Shown: in pieces, positions 44,224 through 56,373 of the stretch
Numbering within the stretch: position 1 is the first letter of the stretch
Layout of the letters: each line of letters starts with the position of its first letter
From: Cymbomonas tetramitiformis
Taxonomy: Eukaryota > Chlorophyta > Pyramimonadophyceae > Pyramimonadales > Pyramimonadaceae
Direction: 5' to 3'
Assembly (NCBI GenBank): GCA_001247695.2
Contig: LGRX02035399.1
Coordinates: forward strand, 86,567 to 150,566
Length of the DNA: 64,000 bases
Notes under the pieces: model-generated
What the model was told of the DNA's origin: nothing
Databases searched by the model: none
What the model saw: only the letters and a program-made list of their open reading frames with translations
Position numbers and translations under genes: made by a program

Positions 44224-45228
44224 CTCTGGGAGCCGGCGCCGGAGCGGAACGCATGGGCTGCATGAACAAAGGCTGTGGTTGAACAGTGGCGGAGAAGGGG
44301 TTAGCATAGACGTCAGGTGCGGGCATTTGGACCGCAGATGGATACTGCGCCACTAGGGGCACATATGAAGAGTAGTCCCAAGACATCATAGGCTGTGGTA
44401 CGGGAGCATATTCTGAGGAAAGCCCCGGCAGCCGCACGATCCCCAGACACTGCTGTCAACATCCACTTCGAAACACCCGGCAGCAGAACACACTGTTACA
44501 CAGCCACAGTGTGACACAAGGCACAACAGCTTTTGCAGTGGCGGAGGATCACCTTGTGGCATTTGTCTCATCGGTCGCGGGAACTCGCCGCCTGCAAAGA
44601 GACGACAGAAGTGGTGAATTCAAAGATATCAACATTCGACTAACAGCCCCCCTGCCTCCGACACATGCCAGCGCAGGAGTACGACGGGGTGAGGGCTGCG
44701 TGCGGGAAGCCCGCGCGGAAATACCTTGCTTTGACTCCGTTAAATTCCATTTAGCGAGCGATGGCCGCAACTCAAATCCCTCTGAGAATTGATAATCCCT
44801 GAAGTGGGGCAATTCGTCCCTCCTCAGCGGACGACACGTCAGCTAAGAGGTGCGGACAGAGCACTCGACGTGCACTTCCAAAAACTGAGGACAAAGCCAA
44901 AGGCGTGCACGGCGTCTGCGTATCGGATGCAAGAACAGCACTGGGTTGACTAAACACTGCGGCTGAGCCATAACACGTTGACTAAGCACTGCTGCTGAGC
45001 CAGAACGCGATGAAGAAAAGGCGCCGGCAAGGAGTTGCATAAACGGCACGTGATGTGTAAGTGGTGGGCTGATCTCGACGCAGTTTCTACGCACTTGAGA
45101 GTCTCCACTGCCTTGAGAGCATATTCCTGAAGAGGCAGCCTCCAACTTGTTCACTCACCACGACGAACGAAATCACCTTCAGCAAAAATGCTCCACAGGC
45201 GCTCACCTCCCTCGACAGTGAAAAGGCC
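44224..45228 (-). CDS. possible spliced gene, Pro-rich C-terminal part
   Basis: Candidate minus-strand exons are 45228-45177 (LFTVEGGERLWSIFAE), 44591-44553 (GEFPRPMRQMPQ) and 44412-44224 (YAPVPQPMMSWDYSSYVPLV, ending FMQPMRSAPAPAP). The last two join through canonical GT-AG sites with matching phase. The low-complexity P/Q/Y/M-rich end resembles tails of RNA-binding proteins. The first exon was linked by position only. No domain is certain, and the gene could be different from what I outline. Confidence 0.25.
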
Positions 45229-45514
45229 CTAAGACCACAAGGTGCAAAGAAAATCGGCGCAACGTTAGCATACTAAGTGTGCGCAATTTCTTACTACAAA
45301 TCTACAGAACTTTGAGCTTTCTCTCCCTAAAAGTTCAGGGAGAGTATGTCGCCCTGAATACCAACCACGCAAAGCACATCACAAAATCTGCCGCCACGAA
45401 TATATATAGCCACGAAGTTTCAGCAGCTCACTAATTCAAAATCCCAACCTAGAACCTTGCGACCAAGCCCTCCACTAACCCGCGCGACGACGCGAGGTCC
45501 GTCGTCTAGTGTAT

Positions 45515-46900
45515 TACATGCAGCAGCAGCAGCAGCAGCAAAGCTCGAATCCCAACGGGCGACGCAGTCGAATGTTACATCTCACGATCGCCAGACGCCA
45601 ACGATGACAGTGCCACAGCAGTCGCGTACATTTATCGCCACGCCACCCACGCGTTATGGCATGGCATGCTGGGAAGCAAAAAGCAAAGCACTATCGCGCA
45701 CATGATCCTGCGGTCATATGATGTAATGGCGATATCCATGTTAACATCGCATGGTAAGTAATCGTGCTGTCCAAAAAGATCGACGCCTAGTGGAGATCGC
45801 ATATTTGTGATCGACAGCGCCTAGTACCTTACCTTACCTTAGTCAATCAGCAGCAGCAGCAGCAGCAGCAAAGCTCAAATCCCAACGGGCGATACAGTCG
45901 AATGTTTCATCTCACGATCGCCAGGCGCTAACGATGACAGTGCCACTGCAGTCGCGTACATTTATCGCGACGCCACCCACGCGTTATGGCATGGCATGCT
46001 GGGAAGCAAAAGGCAAAGCACTGTCGCGCACATGATCCTGCGGTCATATGATGTAATGGCGAAAATGATTTAAACATCGCATGGCCGACGCGATGTTCGG
46101 AAATCGGATAGATTCGCTTTTACATTGCATAGCAGACGCGAGGGTCGAGAAATGTCAAATCATTAATGGAATGGCAGACTCGATGTTCATGTTCGGATCT
46201 CTCGAGTGCGCCACGTCGGCAAGATAAATAATCCCATCCACCGTCAGATGCGCCTAGTGGAGATCTTAATTTAAGATCGACCGGGCCTAGTACCTTAGTC
46301 AATCAGCAGCAGCAGCAGCAGCAAAGCTCGAATCCCAACGGGCGATACAGTCGAATGTTCCATCTCACGATCGCCAGACGCTAACGATGACAGTGCCACA
46401 ACAGTCGCGTACATTTATCGCGACGCCACCCACGCGTTATGGCATGGCATGCTGGGAAGCAAAAAGCAAAGCACTGTCGCGCACATGATCCTGCGGTCAT
46501 GATGATGTAATGGCGATATCCATGTTAACATCGCATGGTAATTAATCGCGCTGTCCAAAAAGATCGACGCCTAGTGGAGATCGCATATTTGTGATCGACA
46601 GCGCCTAGTACTTACCTTACTTAATCAGCAGCAGCAAAGCGCGAATCCCAACGGACGACACAGACAAACTTTCGATCTCACGGATGCTAGACGCTAACGA
46701 TGACAGTGCCACCGCAGTCGCGTACATTTACCGCGACGCCACCCACGCGTCATAGCATGGCACGTTATATCATCGCATGGCATTGGAACGATGTCGACAG
46801 AATTAGATGTCAGTCCGTTTGCTGAGTTGAGCAATAAGTTGGCCGACGCGTGGTAGTGTCCAGCCCAGGCAACGGGTGACATCTAACTTGTCTGCCGTTG
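45515..46900. repeat. second array of CAG-headed retroposon-like repeats (four copies)
   Basis: Copies begin near 45520, 45848, 46304 and 46627. The first and third end in GATCGCATATTTGTGATC, the second in GATCTTAATTTAAGATC (near 46262) and carries the longer variant body with GATAGATTCGCTTTTACATT. The fourth diverges after about 130 bp. Copies are as similar to those in the 35-39 kb array as to each other. Confidence 0.85.
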
Positions 46901-48060
46901 ATCCCCTACTGACTTTCAGATCGACAGTTCATTAGCTATCCACATAGTATGGCATTCCACAAAATTGTCAACCCTTGCCTCAACATTGTCAACCATGCCC
47001 CTTAATCGTCGTCCATTTATTCAAATTACTTTGAACTCTACCGTCGATCCCCAGCCTGTTTTCCGCTTCTAGACTGACTTGATATGCGGCAGGTATAAAT
47101 CGTTTACGCAAGATTTACCTACAATATAAACAAGTATTTCACGTTTTCCCATCCGAGGTACAAATTATACAGTCTTCCCACCTCCTAATTTTTACTCAGA
47201 TTATTTCACTATACAGTCCTCCCACCACTATATTTATACTCGATACTGAATTTCACTATACAGTAGTATACTGAATTTCACTATAGGAATTACATGAATT
47301 TCAGGACTATTACAGGAATTCACTATAGGAATTTCAATACATAGTATGAAGAGGTGCTAATTAGCCCCAATATGACCTGAAGTCGCTGACGCTCCTTCAG
47401 GTCATATTGGGGCTAATTAGCTCCTCTTCATGATATATTTGTGACACATCAGCCCTCGATTAATCGAAGGGATCATGTGAGAGCCACGTCATAGAATATG
47501 CTTTGCAACAATATTTCTCGACTCTGCCACGTCATCACAACTCGCGATATATTGCTCAAATATTGCTTACAGTACAAATATTGCTTACAGTAGCGTCATC
47601 GGTGTGTCATTAGTGTCGACTGTCGATGTCATGTCATGTCATGTCAATGTCATGACATGTCATCACAGTCTATCCTACCTCAGGCTGTTTTGTAACCGGC
47701 GCGTCAGCGCACGGTGATCTGTACCGTCGCGTCAGCGAACGGCGAAGCGAACGGTGAAGATGTCTACGATGATCGTCTGTCATCAACGCAGTCGATCGTC
47801 TTTTCAATCGCGAGTCACATTATAAAATACTAGCCAATCGGAAACTCAGAAAACAGATTTCCAAGATCGTTCGAGTTTTCAGTCGTCTGCCATCGTCAAA
47901 AAGATACTGCCAATCAATGCCTAGAAAGCTGGATTTCTAAGATCGATGCTTCGAACTTCGAAATTAACCCAAAGCGGAGTTCTGATGCAATTTCAAGCCC
48001 ATTTCTTGTTTGCATCTTCCCGTGCACCTCCTGCTGTGACCCTGCCGCTGTGACCCTGCC
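46901..48060. other. No gene seen; hairpin and short repeats
   Basis: Contains the 37-bp hairpin annotated separately, an AATTTCACTATA repeat (47230-47330), a duplicated AATATTGCTTACAGTA (47560-47595), and a diverged tandem pair with GCCAATC...GATTTCTAAGATCG (47840-47945). Confidence 0.4.
47347..47432. repeat. 37-bp-stem hairpin
   Basis: Arms 47347-47383 and 47396-47432 pair over 37 positions with a single mismatch, around the 12-nt loop TCGCTGACGCTC. The arms begin ATGAAGAGG and include CCCCAATATGACC. The size is compatible with a small-RNA precursor or a tiny foldback element. Confidence 0.8.
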
Positions 48061-48690
48061 TGTCAGGGTCATGACCGATGACATATGTGTCATACATGTC
48101 ATACGTGTCATACCTGTCATACCATGTCATGTCATACATTATGACAGTCGGTCGCGTCATATATTATTATGACAGTCGGTCGCGTCATATATTATTATGA
48201 CAGTCGACAGTATGGTCGACCATGACTATACAGGTCGAGTCGCGTCATATATTTATGACAGTCGTCAGTACGGTCGACGATGACTGTACATGTCGCCAGA
48301 TGATAATGTCATATCATCAGGCATCCCTGTCATCGAGAGTTCGTATGTCGAACTCGAAGATGGCAAAGCAAAGATACATCTTGAAAACAAACAAGAACCA
48401 TCTTGGCTTTCAGCATGCGCGGAACTCGCATGCGCAGCATGAACGAACTAGTCGTTATTACCATGCTGGTCGTTCAACCTACGTCTCGGGTTCACAACCC
48501 AATGGCGGTACCATCTAAGATGATGGGAGACGTTAGGTACAAAAGTGAGGAAGCGTTGTGCTTCAGCAGATCTTCTTACAGAGACTGCACTCACAAACCC
48601 GCTCATCCGTACACTTGCATTGCTGTTCAACTTTGCAGTGTTTATTTTGTATATTGATAATATATTCACGGCGCTTGTCTGCATAGCCGT
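48061..48690 (+). mobile_element. LTR of the gypsy-type element, copy 3
   Basis: It starts TGTCAGGGTCATGACCGATG, almost identical to the 27.8-kb LTR, then TGTCAT arrays and three GACAGTCGGTCGCGTCATA-type steps. The MAKQ frame recurs at 48360. It carries the folded element at 48481. The 3' end is not clear and no flanking internal sequence is seen, so it is a solo or truncated LTR. Confidence 0.6.
48481..48635 (+). ncRNA. structured R-U5 element, copy 3
   Basis: Outer stem ACGTCTC/GAGACGT (48481-48487 with 48527-48533), hairpin GGGTT-CAC-AACCC, linker ATGGCGGTA, hairpin CCATC/GATGG. Then stem GTGAG/CTCAC (48545-48549 with 48590-48594) with GAAGC-GTTGT-GCTTC inside, and hairpin CATTGC/GCAGTG with loop TGTTCAACTTT. 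Every stem differs in sequence from copy 2 yet pairs. Confidence 0.6.
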
Positions 48691-51626
48691 ATCAGATGGT
48701 ATTCTAAAAGTCGTCAAGGCACGATACTCGAGAACTCAAGTGGGTGCAGCGATAGACGTAGTATATTTGATATTGTTCGCAGGTTTGCAGGTGGGCGCAT
48801 ATCGACAGCGCTCGCATAATATTGAATATCTGCAGGGCGAATAATATACAATCGCATATTGACAGCGCAGAGATAGCGCGAGGAGATTTCTCGCAGCATA
48901 CACGCGGGAAAAGCTGATCGCACACATACGCGATAAGGTGTGCGCAGGGCATACATCGACGCAGCAATGAAACGTATTCGCATAAATGGTTCGCAAATGT
49001 ATGCATGTTCGCAGATGCGACAAATCATCGGCGAAATCGCTTTCGCGTGGAAAATCATCAGCGCAGTATCACGATTTTCATGATAGCACTAAATTGCTTC
49101 ATACATGCAGCATGCGCGATGGTCACTAATTTACAGATGCAGCATGCGCGATGGTCGCATATTTCTACAGAAGTCAATCGCAGCATGCGCGCGCTTTTAT
49201 GAATCACTTTCAAAAATTGTCCAGAATGATATATTACATAGTTGTCATCCTTCGGCAGAATTTTGATTCGTATACATGTCAGCGCTCGCATTCGTATGCG
49301 ACGTACATCAGTGATTTTTGCGATGCAATTCCTTCGCACTGTTTACAATGTCAGCGCGTACAATGATTTATGGCCTGTCAGCACGATATACGTTCTTCAT
49401 GATTTCGTCACATGCGAAGAACGCCCGATTTTAGCGTGCACAATTTTGATGTGTTTTACATGCAGTGAGAAGCACATATGTATAAGCCCGTCGAAATCAT
49501 ATGCAGAATGACTGTATACATGATCGTTATGCTTGGATACATTACCACTATGTTGCTGTAAAAGTATCATTATCATACTGCAGCAAATTCCAAAGTGTTC
49601 TGATGGCTGCACAAATACTTTAATCATCAGCATCATTCTATTTAGCATCACAATGATCTGTTCACAACATGTGTGTGCGAATCAGCACACACACACATGC
49701 ACTTATTTTACTTACAGCAATCATCAACATGCAGTGCATACACTTTTATACTATGCACATATCTTATGCTGAATGATTGCATTGATTGTGAATTGTACAT
49801 GCTTTATTATACTGTACAGCTTGATCACGATAACAGCTGTAGTACATAGAGCATAAGCATATTGCAGTGAATGCTAGTCTATATTCGAATCCATGTAGCA
49901 AAGGGTGCCTGAAAGTGATCTTAACACCATAATTAGTTTGTCATGCCTGGTGGAGCCGAGATGCTCTCCAGATCACATGTACATTCTATGGTGGATCACT
50001 GGATGGAATGCTCACCTGAGCTTCATGTAAAATCTATCAGCAACTCATTTTGTAATGAGATTGGCATGGAATTACAATGATCCCTAAACTTGATATATAT
50101 CATGTTAGATGTAATCAGTACATGGTATGCTGACTGTCTTGCATGATAAATTGTCTAGGATATTGTGATATCCAGAACATATTCTGCAGAGTGTGTACAA
50201 GTAAACACACACGCACACTGACATAAGTACTAATCAGCAGTACTACACACTGCACATACACTAGCATTCATTATACATGTTAAAATTCACTGACTCAGAG
50301 TGAATAGATCAACTATATTGTACATGGTAATATAGATACCACTTCCAAACACATGTGCGTGGAAAGTGTCAATGATGGCGATACATAAGGGAACAGGATA
50401 AGATAACATGCTGTAGGGCTGGATGGAGAATATCTCCAGACCCGAAGGCATTATACAGTGTTCATAATGCAGCTGGTAACTGCTGAACACTGTCCATACC
50501 TTTACTATCGCTGGAGCAACTACAACAACTACGTTGCATATTGACAGTTGAATCAGACTTGATCAGATCAATTGCATGCAACACACAGATCAGTATTTAC
50601 ATGATATCTGACAATAGTGTTAAGGACAATCACACACATATAAATGTGCTGTGTCAAGTTGCTGTGATTGTATCCAGCAAAGTCCAGATTTGTTCTAAAT
50701 GAGATATATCACTTTGATAAATCTTAAGAGCACAGACCTATGCTCAAAACAAATCATAGATTGAGAAATATCACTAAAGTGGGTGTATCCACTTAAGTTG
50801 ATTAATCTATACATAATCAGAAAAGTACATTTGCTGTGCATGGGTTTAAATCAGTAAAACCCAGAATGTTGTCAACCATAAATGTTGATATACAGCACAA
50901 CTCACTTATTTGCTATGAAATTTGTCATATGCAAAAGTGAAGTTCCTCACAGTGATTCTGTACTTACATTCCACATATACACTGAGATATGTCACTAAAG
51001 CAATATTTCAGATAGCTGAAAAAGCTGTAAAATGGGTAAAAATGCTCCACGTTTAATTTCAAAATGAAAAATGTGTGCCCATTTTATTTAAAATTATGAT
51101 TTTATACCTATTAAGGTATCAGGAAATCATAATGACACATGTCATATCTGTGTGACACCCTAAATATTAGGTGTTGAATATATAGGGGTAACGCTATTGC
51201 TGTAACGATAAATCGCTCAAAATGCTGTACGTAAAACACATTTTGAAAATTTCGGATTGATTTTTTTTGCTGAAATGAATGTTTATATATCAAATAATAA
51301 TCCCTGATTTATGCAGCATGTGTAACGCCCTGTAACACCCCTAAAATTAAATGTGTGTCTCAGGGGTGTAACGTACCCTCTGAAAACCACCTTACATTTA
51401 TTTAGGTATTAAATGCAGTTTTGCTTAAAAACCTTTGCAAAAAAATTATACTGCTTATTTTTTACCTATATTAGAGTTACATATACCATGTAACACCCTA
51501 ATCATATTATTGGGTGAAAGGGCCACTGTAACCAGATATGCCCTAAATGCCACCTATTTATTGGATACACTTTGTGTTTGGCAGATATATATCATGCTGT
51601 AATCAGCACGGACATGATTATATATC

Positions 51627-51785
51627 GGGCAACAACCCAAGAACTGTTGGGAAACAACCCTAGAACTGTATGAGCTGCTTCCTATAAGGATTGCAAGCTA
51701 CAAGCTATAAGCTGTAAGCTATACGCTATGAAATATATAGGCAACTGACTGCCTATGTGTTCACACTTCCTCAAGGGGGGGAAGA
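51627..51785. repeat. GGGC-CAACCC / CACTTCCT-GGGGGG motif pair, copy 1
   Basis: The sequence GGGCAACAACCCAAGAACTG is followed about 135 bp later by CACTTCCTCAAGGGGGGG. Related pairs occur at 53076-53202 and, weaker, at 60344-60590. The second motif could be a polypurine tract and the first an LTR-type hairpin, so these may be ends of another retroelement family. Confidence 0.4.
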
Positions 51786-53075
51786 AGGTGGATAGGATTA
51801 CACACATATCCATTTTATATGCTGTGATTTATGATGGATTGCTTTTGATAAAATCACTGCATCCACAAGTAACGTTGAAATCTGTACAACGTTAAAATCC
51901 ACTATCACTAACAAAGTGTAAACTCGGATGGGAAACTATATCCCAATGACTATAAGTTGACTCTTGCTCAGCATTTACATTCTCGAGTAAGTTTGGAATG
52001 CTGAACTATATACATAACATATAACCTGATACCATGCTTAATTGCATTTCCTGGATCAGAAGATGATAGTTATATATTGTATATATATATATATCCCACC
52101 TGATATACTTTGGCACTATAGCTGTATATAAGAGTGGGAAGGACAAGTGCATCGCTGTAAGACTGGTTGATATAGTCCCAGTGCTGAAGGCAGAATTTGG
52201 CACCCGAATAACAGCTGATAACTGTTGGTGACCACCATGCAAGACCTTCCAAGCGTAACTCCTTTGTTCTGAGATGCAAGTGAATTGTTCATAATATGTT
52301 GACATCACATAAAAGCATTCTGATAAAAACCCTATATATTCACATGAGTTGTCATCACTACAATGACATGGGTTTTAGAATCGTCGAAATGAGTATAACT
52401 CCGATGAATTCATTAGTACAAATAAGCTGTTGGGATTATTCCTCCGGCTGGATTGCAATTATTCACAATCCCTGTACATCCCGGTGACAAAATATTGCAC
52501 TGGACTGATCACCACATTAGGTATAATCAGTGATATATAAGTCACCAGAGAAAGCATTGCAATCAGCACAATGCTGTCTAGACTCACAAAGATGAGTAAC
52601 ATATATTCTCAGATGTAATAAACAGAGGCACAATGTGACCTACGCTAAAATCGCGTATGCTCGGGCACTGTATTGTGACCTGCGCTAAGATCGTGTATGC
52701 ATGGACACAACATGACTCGTGCCAATGACGTGGACATATTTTTTGCCAGGACATCACATCTGAAATCAATAAATCACTCAGAAAGAAGGTGTTGACATCA
52801 GTATAGCGCCATTATACATATAATCATGAGGATTTTAAAGAAGACATAGTCTCTCCAATATTGACAAACATGGTACATATATATATATATATATATCCAT
52901 GCTCTCTGATCATATATTGATATCCCACAGCATACGATGATGGTAATAGCAAGCCACTTCGCCGCTGGAGGGTAGTATTGTATATATACAGCACATGCTT
53001 GGGCACTATATGACCCACGCTGATGATGTGAATTCGGGCTGCATCCCAAAGACTGCGATGCACCTTTGGTGCAAT

Positions 53076-53202
53076 GGGCTGCAACCCGAGAACTGCTATA
53101 CAGCTTCATAGAAAGCTTCCACGTCATCACATAGAGGTCGGACCTCTGTTGTATTTGAACGGCGCTTGACAACCGCCTAGCATTACACTTCCTTGAGGGG
53201 GG
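53076..53202. repeat. GGGC-CAACCC / CACTTCCT-GGGGGG motif pair, copy 2
   Basis: GGGCTGCAACCCGAGAACTG at 53076, CACTTCCTTGAGGGGGG ending at 53202. A partial first motif (GGGCTGCATCCCAAAGACTG) precedes it at about 53037. Confidence 0.4.
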
Positions 53203-53535
53203 AAAATAGTAAGCTAGAAATACAACTAAAAACCTAACAAATAATAAAGACAAATAATAAAACAAATAGAAGTTGCATCATTGTTTTTGTTTTGGTAAGC
53301 CTGACTATATATAGTCAAACCATGCAGAACTCCATGAAGTTGACACATACATCAGCCATGATACATATGAGCTTGATTTTGAAGACCTAGACATCCTATA
53401 CATCTGGTCTAGCATGTATCCAGACGAGAATTGTATATTGACACGGTGCAAGCACTATAGCCTCTGCCACCAATGATCATTGAAAAGGGCAACCATTCTT
53501 GATACTTCATACATATCATCTGATTGGATCATTAA

Positions 53536-54613
53536 ATGGCTACTATCCCGAGGTTGGGTCCTCTCACAAGGACCGAAGTAAAATGCGGCTCTTGCACGGA
53601 TATTTACCTTACGACGATGTTACCCGCACATTTTTACATCATTTATGAGTCAAACCAATAGTTGAACATGTCGGATGGATTGGTTGCTCGATATCGGTCG
53701 TCATTAGACACGTGTGCTTTAGGTGTATAATTTAATTCAAAATTAATTCAAAAACCCGGTCCTCTCACAAGGACCGGACTCCCCAACACCCTTTGGACCC
53801 ACTAGATGGCCTCTGGAGGGCATATATTCTTGCACACTTCGACTTTGGGACTTAATGTTGATGTGTGAACCGCACAAGCCCTTGGTTTTGCACTTTACCA
53901 TTTTGAGGGCACGTCACATAAGGCACCACCCTCAAAATATTAGAGACGGCGGTATTTGTGCGTTTTCTTTTTTGATATGTGATAGGGTGGAGCTATGAAC
54001 CAATGCTACAAAAATGATCGGATTGCCATGGATACACTTTCTAAAAGATTTCATATGTATATACATTCAGTTGGGAAGCGGTAGCCATGTGCTATAAAGC
54101 ATACATGTGTGTTTGTGGACTACCTTTGAATTGTAAGTAAGAAGGCAAACATCATCAAAATAACGAAAGTTTACCCTTTTACAAGTGTAGGGTAGATGTT
54201 TAGCCGCAAATTACAACCAGTAGGGGTATGCCACCACTCTCAAACACTAACCCATTATTGGCGGTAATGTTTGGGCTCAATTTGATGACGTATTGGGGTT
54301 GGTTGACGATGTTATCCGTCTTTTAAAAAATCACGAGTGAGTGTCATGCTTTTTTCCCTCCTTGTGAAATTTGAAACCTGAAAAGTGAAGGAGGGTCCAT
54401 GCAAATGCGACTAGTATAGACACGCCACATGGAATTTCAGCCAATGGATGGGGCATTAGGCGACTCAGTTTAGGTCACAATAAGACTGCCATATAGAGGG
54501 TAGCGTGTCTTGAATGCAATAGGACAGCGAAAAAAAATCCCGCAACTTCGGTCCTTGTGAGAGGACCGAAAGCGATTTGGGTCCTCTCACAAGGACCGCG
54601 GGATAGTAGCCAT
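53536..54613. mobile_element. MITE with 15-bp TIRs and four internal palindromes
   Basis: The ends ATGGCTACTATCCCG (53536-53550) and CGGGATAGTAGCCAT (54599-54613) are perfect inverted repeats. Just inside each end, and once more on the left, lie copies of GGTCCTCTCACAAGGACC or its complement: 53557-53574, 53758-53775, 54550-54567 and 54580-54597. Each has a 6-bp stem. No transposase frame occurs in the 1078 bp. The target duplication is ambiguous (AA or TAA-like), so I do not assign a superfamily. Confidence 0.8.
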
Positions 54614-55965
54614 AAAGGTGTCAAGATTACTCAATGCAATATGCAGGCCACGGCCTGAGTACAACACCTAGAAAGGTCAAAGCCACTGAGCTGACCGATG
54701 CAGCATAAATGCTAGCTGCCTTGAAGGCTATACAATAAGCCTATTGCCCTTATGTCTTGATATGTATCTGTGTATTGGCATCTCTTTGAGGTAATTATGC
54801 CTGCTGAATGAGCCATACCAACCATCTTGTCTTCATTGATCATTACATATCTGATCATATCGCCATTGAGCAATGCCTATTCTGTGAGATTATATATCAC
54901 GAGGCATTTCATTAGTGCACATTAAACAATTGAAGTGCAACAAAGATCATCAGCTCTACATCACACCAAAAGGTTGAGTTGTTGTCAATTGATTTTTTCA
55001 GACACCATTTCTCAGAGGTTTATTCATCATGAAAGACAGAGTCTGTGCAATCATGGCTATTCAGCCTCCGACATAGCTGACATAGCTATTTAGCTTATGT
55101 CCCAACCGTTGTTAAGCAGCCTCCACGCTATATAGCTGAAAAATGGCAAGCAATCTCTTCGGTCATTCTTGGGCATAGAGCAATCAAGCACAGCCAATCC
55201 AGGATGTTTTCCCCGAAATTCTCCAAGAGTTATTCATGTTTTTCATGTGTCATATGAAAACAGCTAATATACCGCCCTATGACGGGAGTCATCTCCTTCA
55301 GCGAGGGGAAGTGGTTATGCTGTAAAGTTGACCAATCTGATCATCATAAAAGTGACAGATTTGAGAAAATCGATTGAAACTTGTATTGAAAATGACTATT
55401 CCTTACAATAAGGTATTGCACCTAAGGGAATAAGGGTTTCATCGTCTGAAATATGAAAAGACTTTTACATTGACTCTAGTTCCTGAATCCAGAATCGCAT
55501 AGAAAAAATGTTCTATCCTGTGCATATAGAAAGCACATTAGATTCAGATTCTGAGCATACAAACGGACTTGAATGCACTCAGGTTTGTACTAAGTTGCAA
55601 TTGTCCAAAGTTTTATTCTGACATCACTATTTATTTGTGGAATAGCATATAATAGTATAAACCATCCACATATAGATTGACACCATATTTGTAATTTCAT
55701 AACATTTTGGCACATAAGACAAGCATGCTTCATTGAGGAATAAAGACTCTTTGAAAGCTCATTCGGGAATGTTTAGAAATTTGTTGCCTCATCCATTAGG
55801 CCACGAAGTCTTGGAAAACCCGCAATCTGCATACGGTCTCCAAGCACAGTTCATCCTCATTCTGGAAAGTGACAGAAATTGTATAGTCATAAAACAAGTC
55901 ACAATTCTATCAAGGATGGGCATTAGTTTGAAAATCCAAACCTCTTTGTAACTAATTAGTGCAAT
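54614..55965. other. No gene seen
   Basis: AT-rich sequence without a supported gene. It contains TAGCTGACATAGCTATTTAG steps near 55070. Confidence 0.35.
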
Positions 55966-56225
55966 ATCATAACCGATTTGATACTGATTATCACTGAGCA
56001 TATACCTATTTGATTGTTATTTGTTTAATTTCAAAACCTATTGTGTTGGGTGTTAGTTCACTGTAAAAACCTATTTGATTAGTGTTGCTGATTTTTTCAA
56101 ACCTATTTGATTCCTAATTATCTTACAACTGAAACCTATTTGATTAGTGTTTGTAAAATATCAAAACCTATTTGATTGGTATTTTCCCACACTACAAACC
56201 TATTTGATAAACTGTTTTTCACTAA
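55966..56225. repeat. AACCTATTTGATT repeats, left side of the hAT gene
   Basis: About seven copies of AACCTATTTGATT or close variants are spaced roughly 30-40 bp apart. The same motif occurs in the same orientation on the other side of the transposase gene. Such subterminal repeats are commonly transposase-binding sites. Confidence 0.75.
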
Positions 56226-56373
56226 TTATCAGTCAAATCAGAGCATGCTATAGTGGCTATCACAAGCATAGCAAGATGGTTAATTCACACAGTAGGGTGA
56301 TAAGGCATGTCAAGCTAGGGTGACCAAATGATCCACCAAGATAATACAACTATCAAATTAATATGTCTGACAC

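Larger units (their letters stand above)
48691..53535. other. No confident gene
   Basis: A long AT-rich stretch. Noted inside: a GCGCATAT/CGACAGCGC-rich zone (48790-49200), TGTAACACCC steps (51150-51560), TA dinucleotide runs at 52078-52095 and 52875-52900, a duplicated GTGACCTACGCTAAAATCG-type unit (52635-52700), and the motif pair annotated separately. A hydrophobic frame at 48545-48844 overlaps the LTR and is not called. Confidence 0.35.

Noticed and set aside
43693..44356. Three overlapping plus-strand frames of about 180-190 codons
   Set aside because: Mutually overlapping, GC-driven, no domain; at most one could be real and none is supported.
35198..46900. Frames of 70-85 codons ending AKSKALSRT or starting MDSAINYHAML
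   Set aside because: Identical in every copy of the CAG-headed repeat and with no start context; repeat artefacts.
48545..48844. Hydrophobic 99-codon frame as a membrane protein
   Set aside because: Starts inside the LTR-derived folded element, has no homology I recognise, and lies in AT-rich DNA where hydrophobic frames are common.
56230..56340. CAGTAGGGTG and CTAGGGTGACC as the left TIR of the hAT transposon
   Set aside because: No matching inverted sequence or 8-bp duplication near the right array, and the site lies inside the left subterminal repeats.
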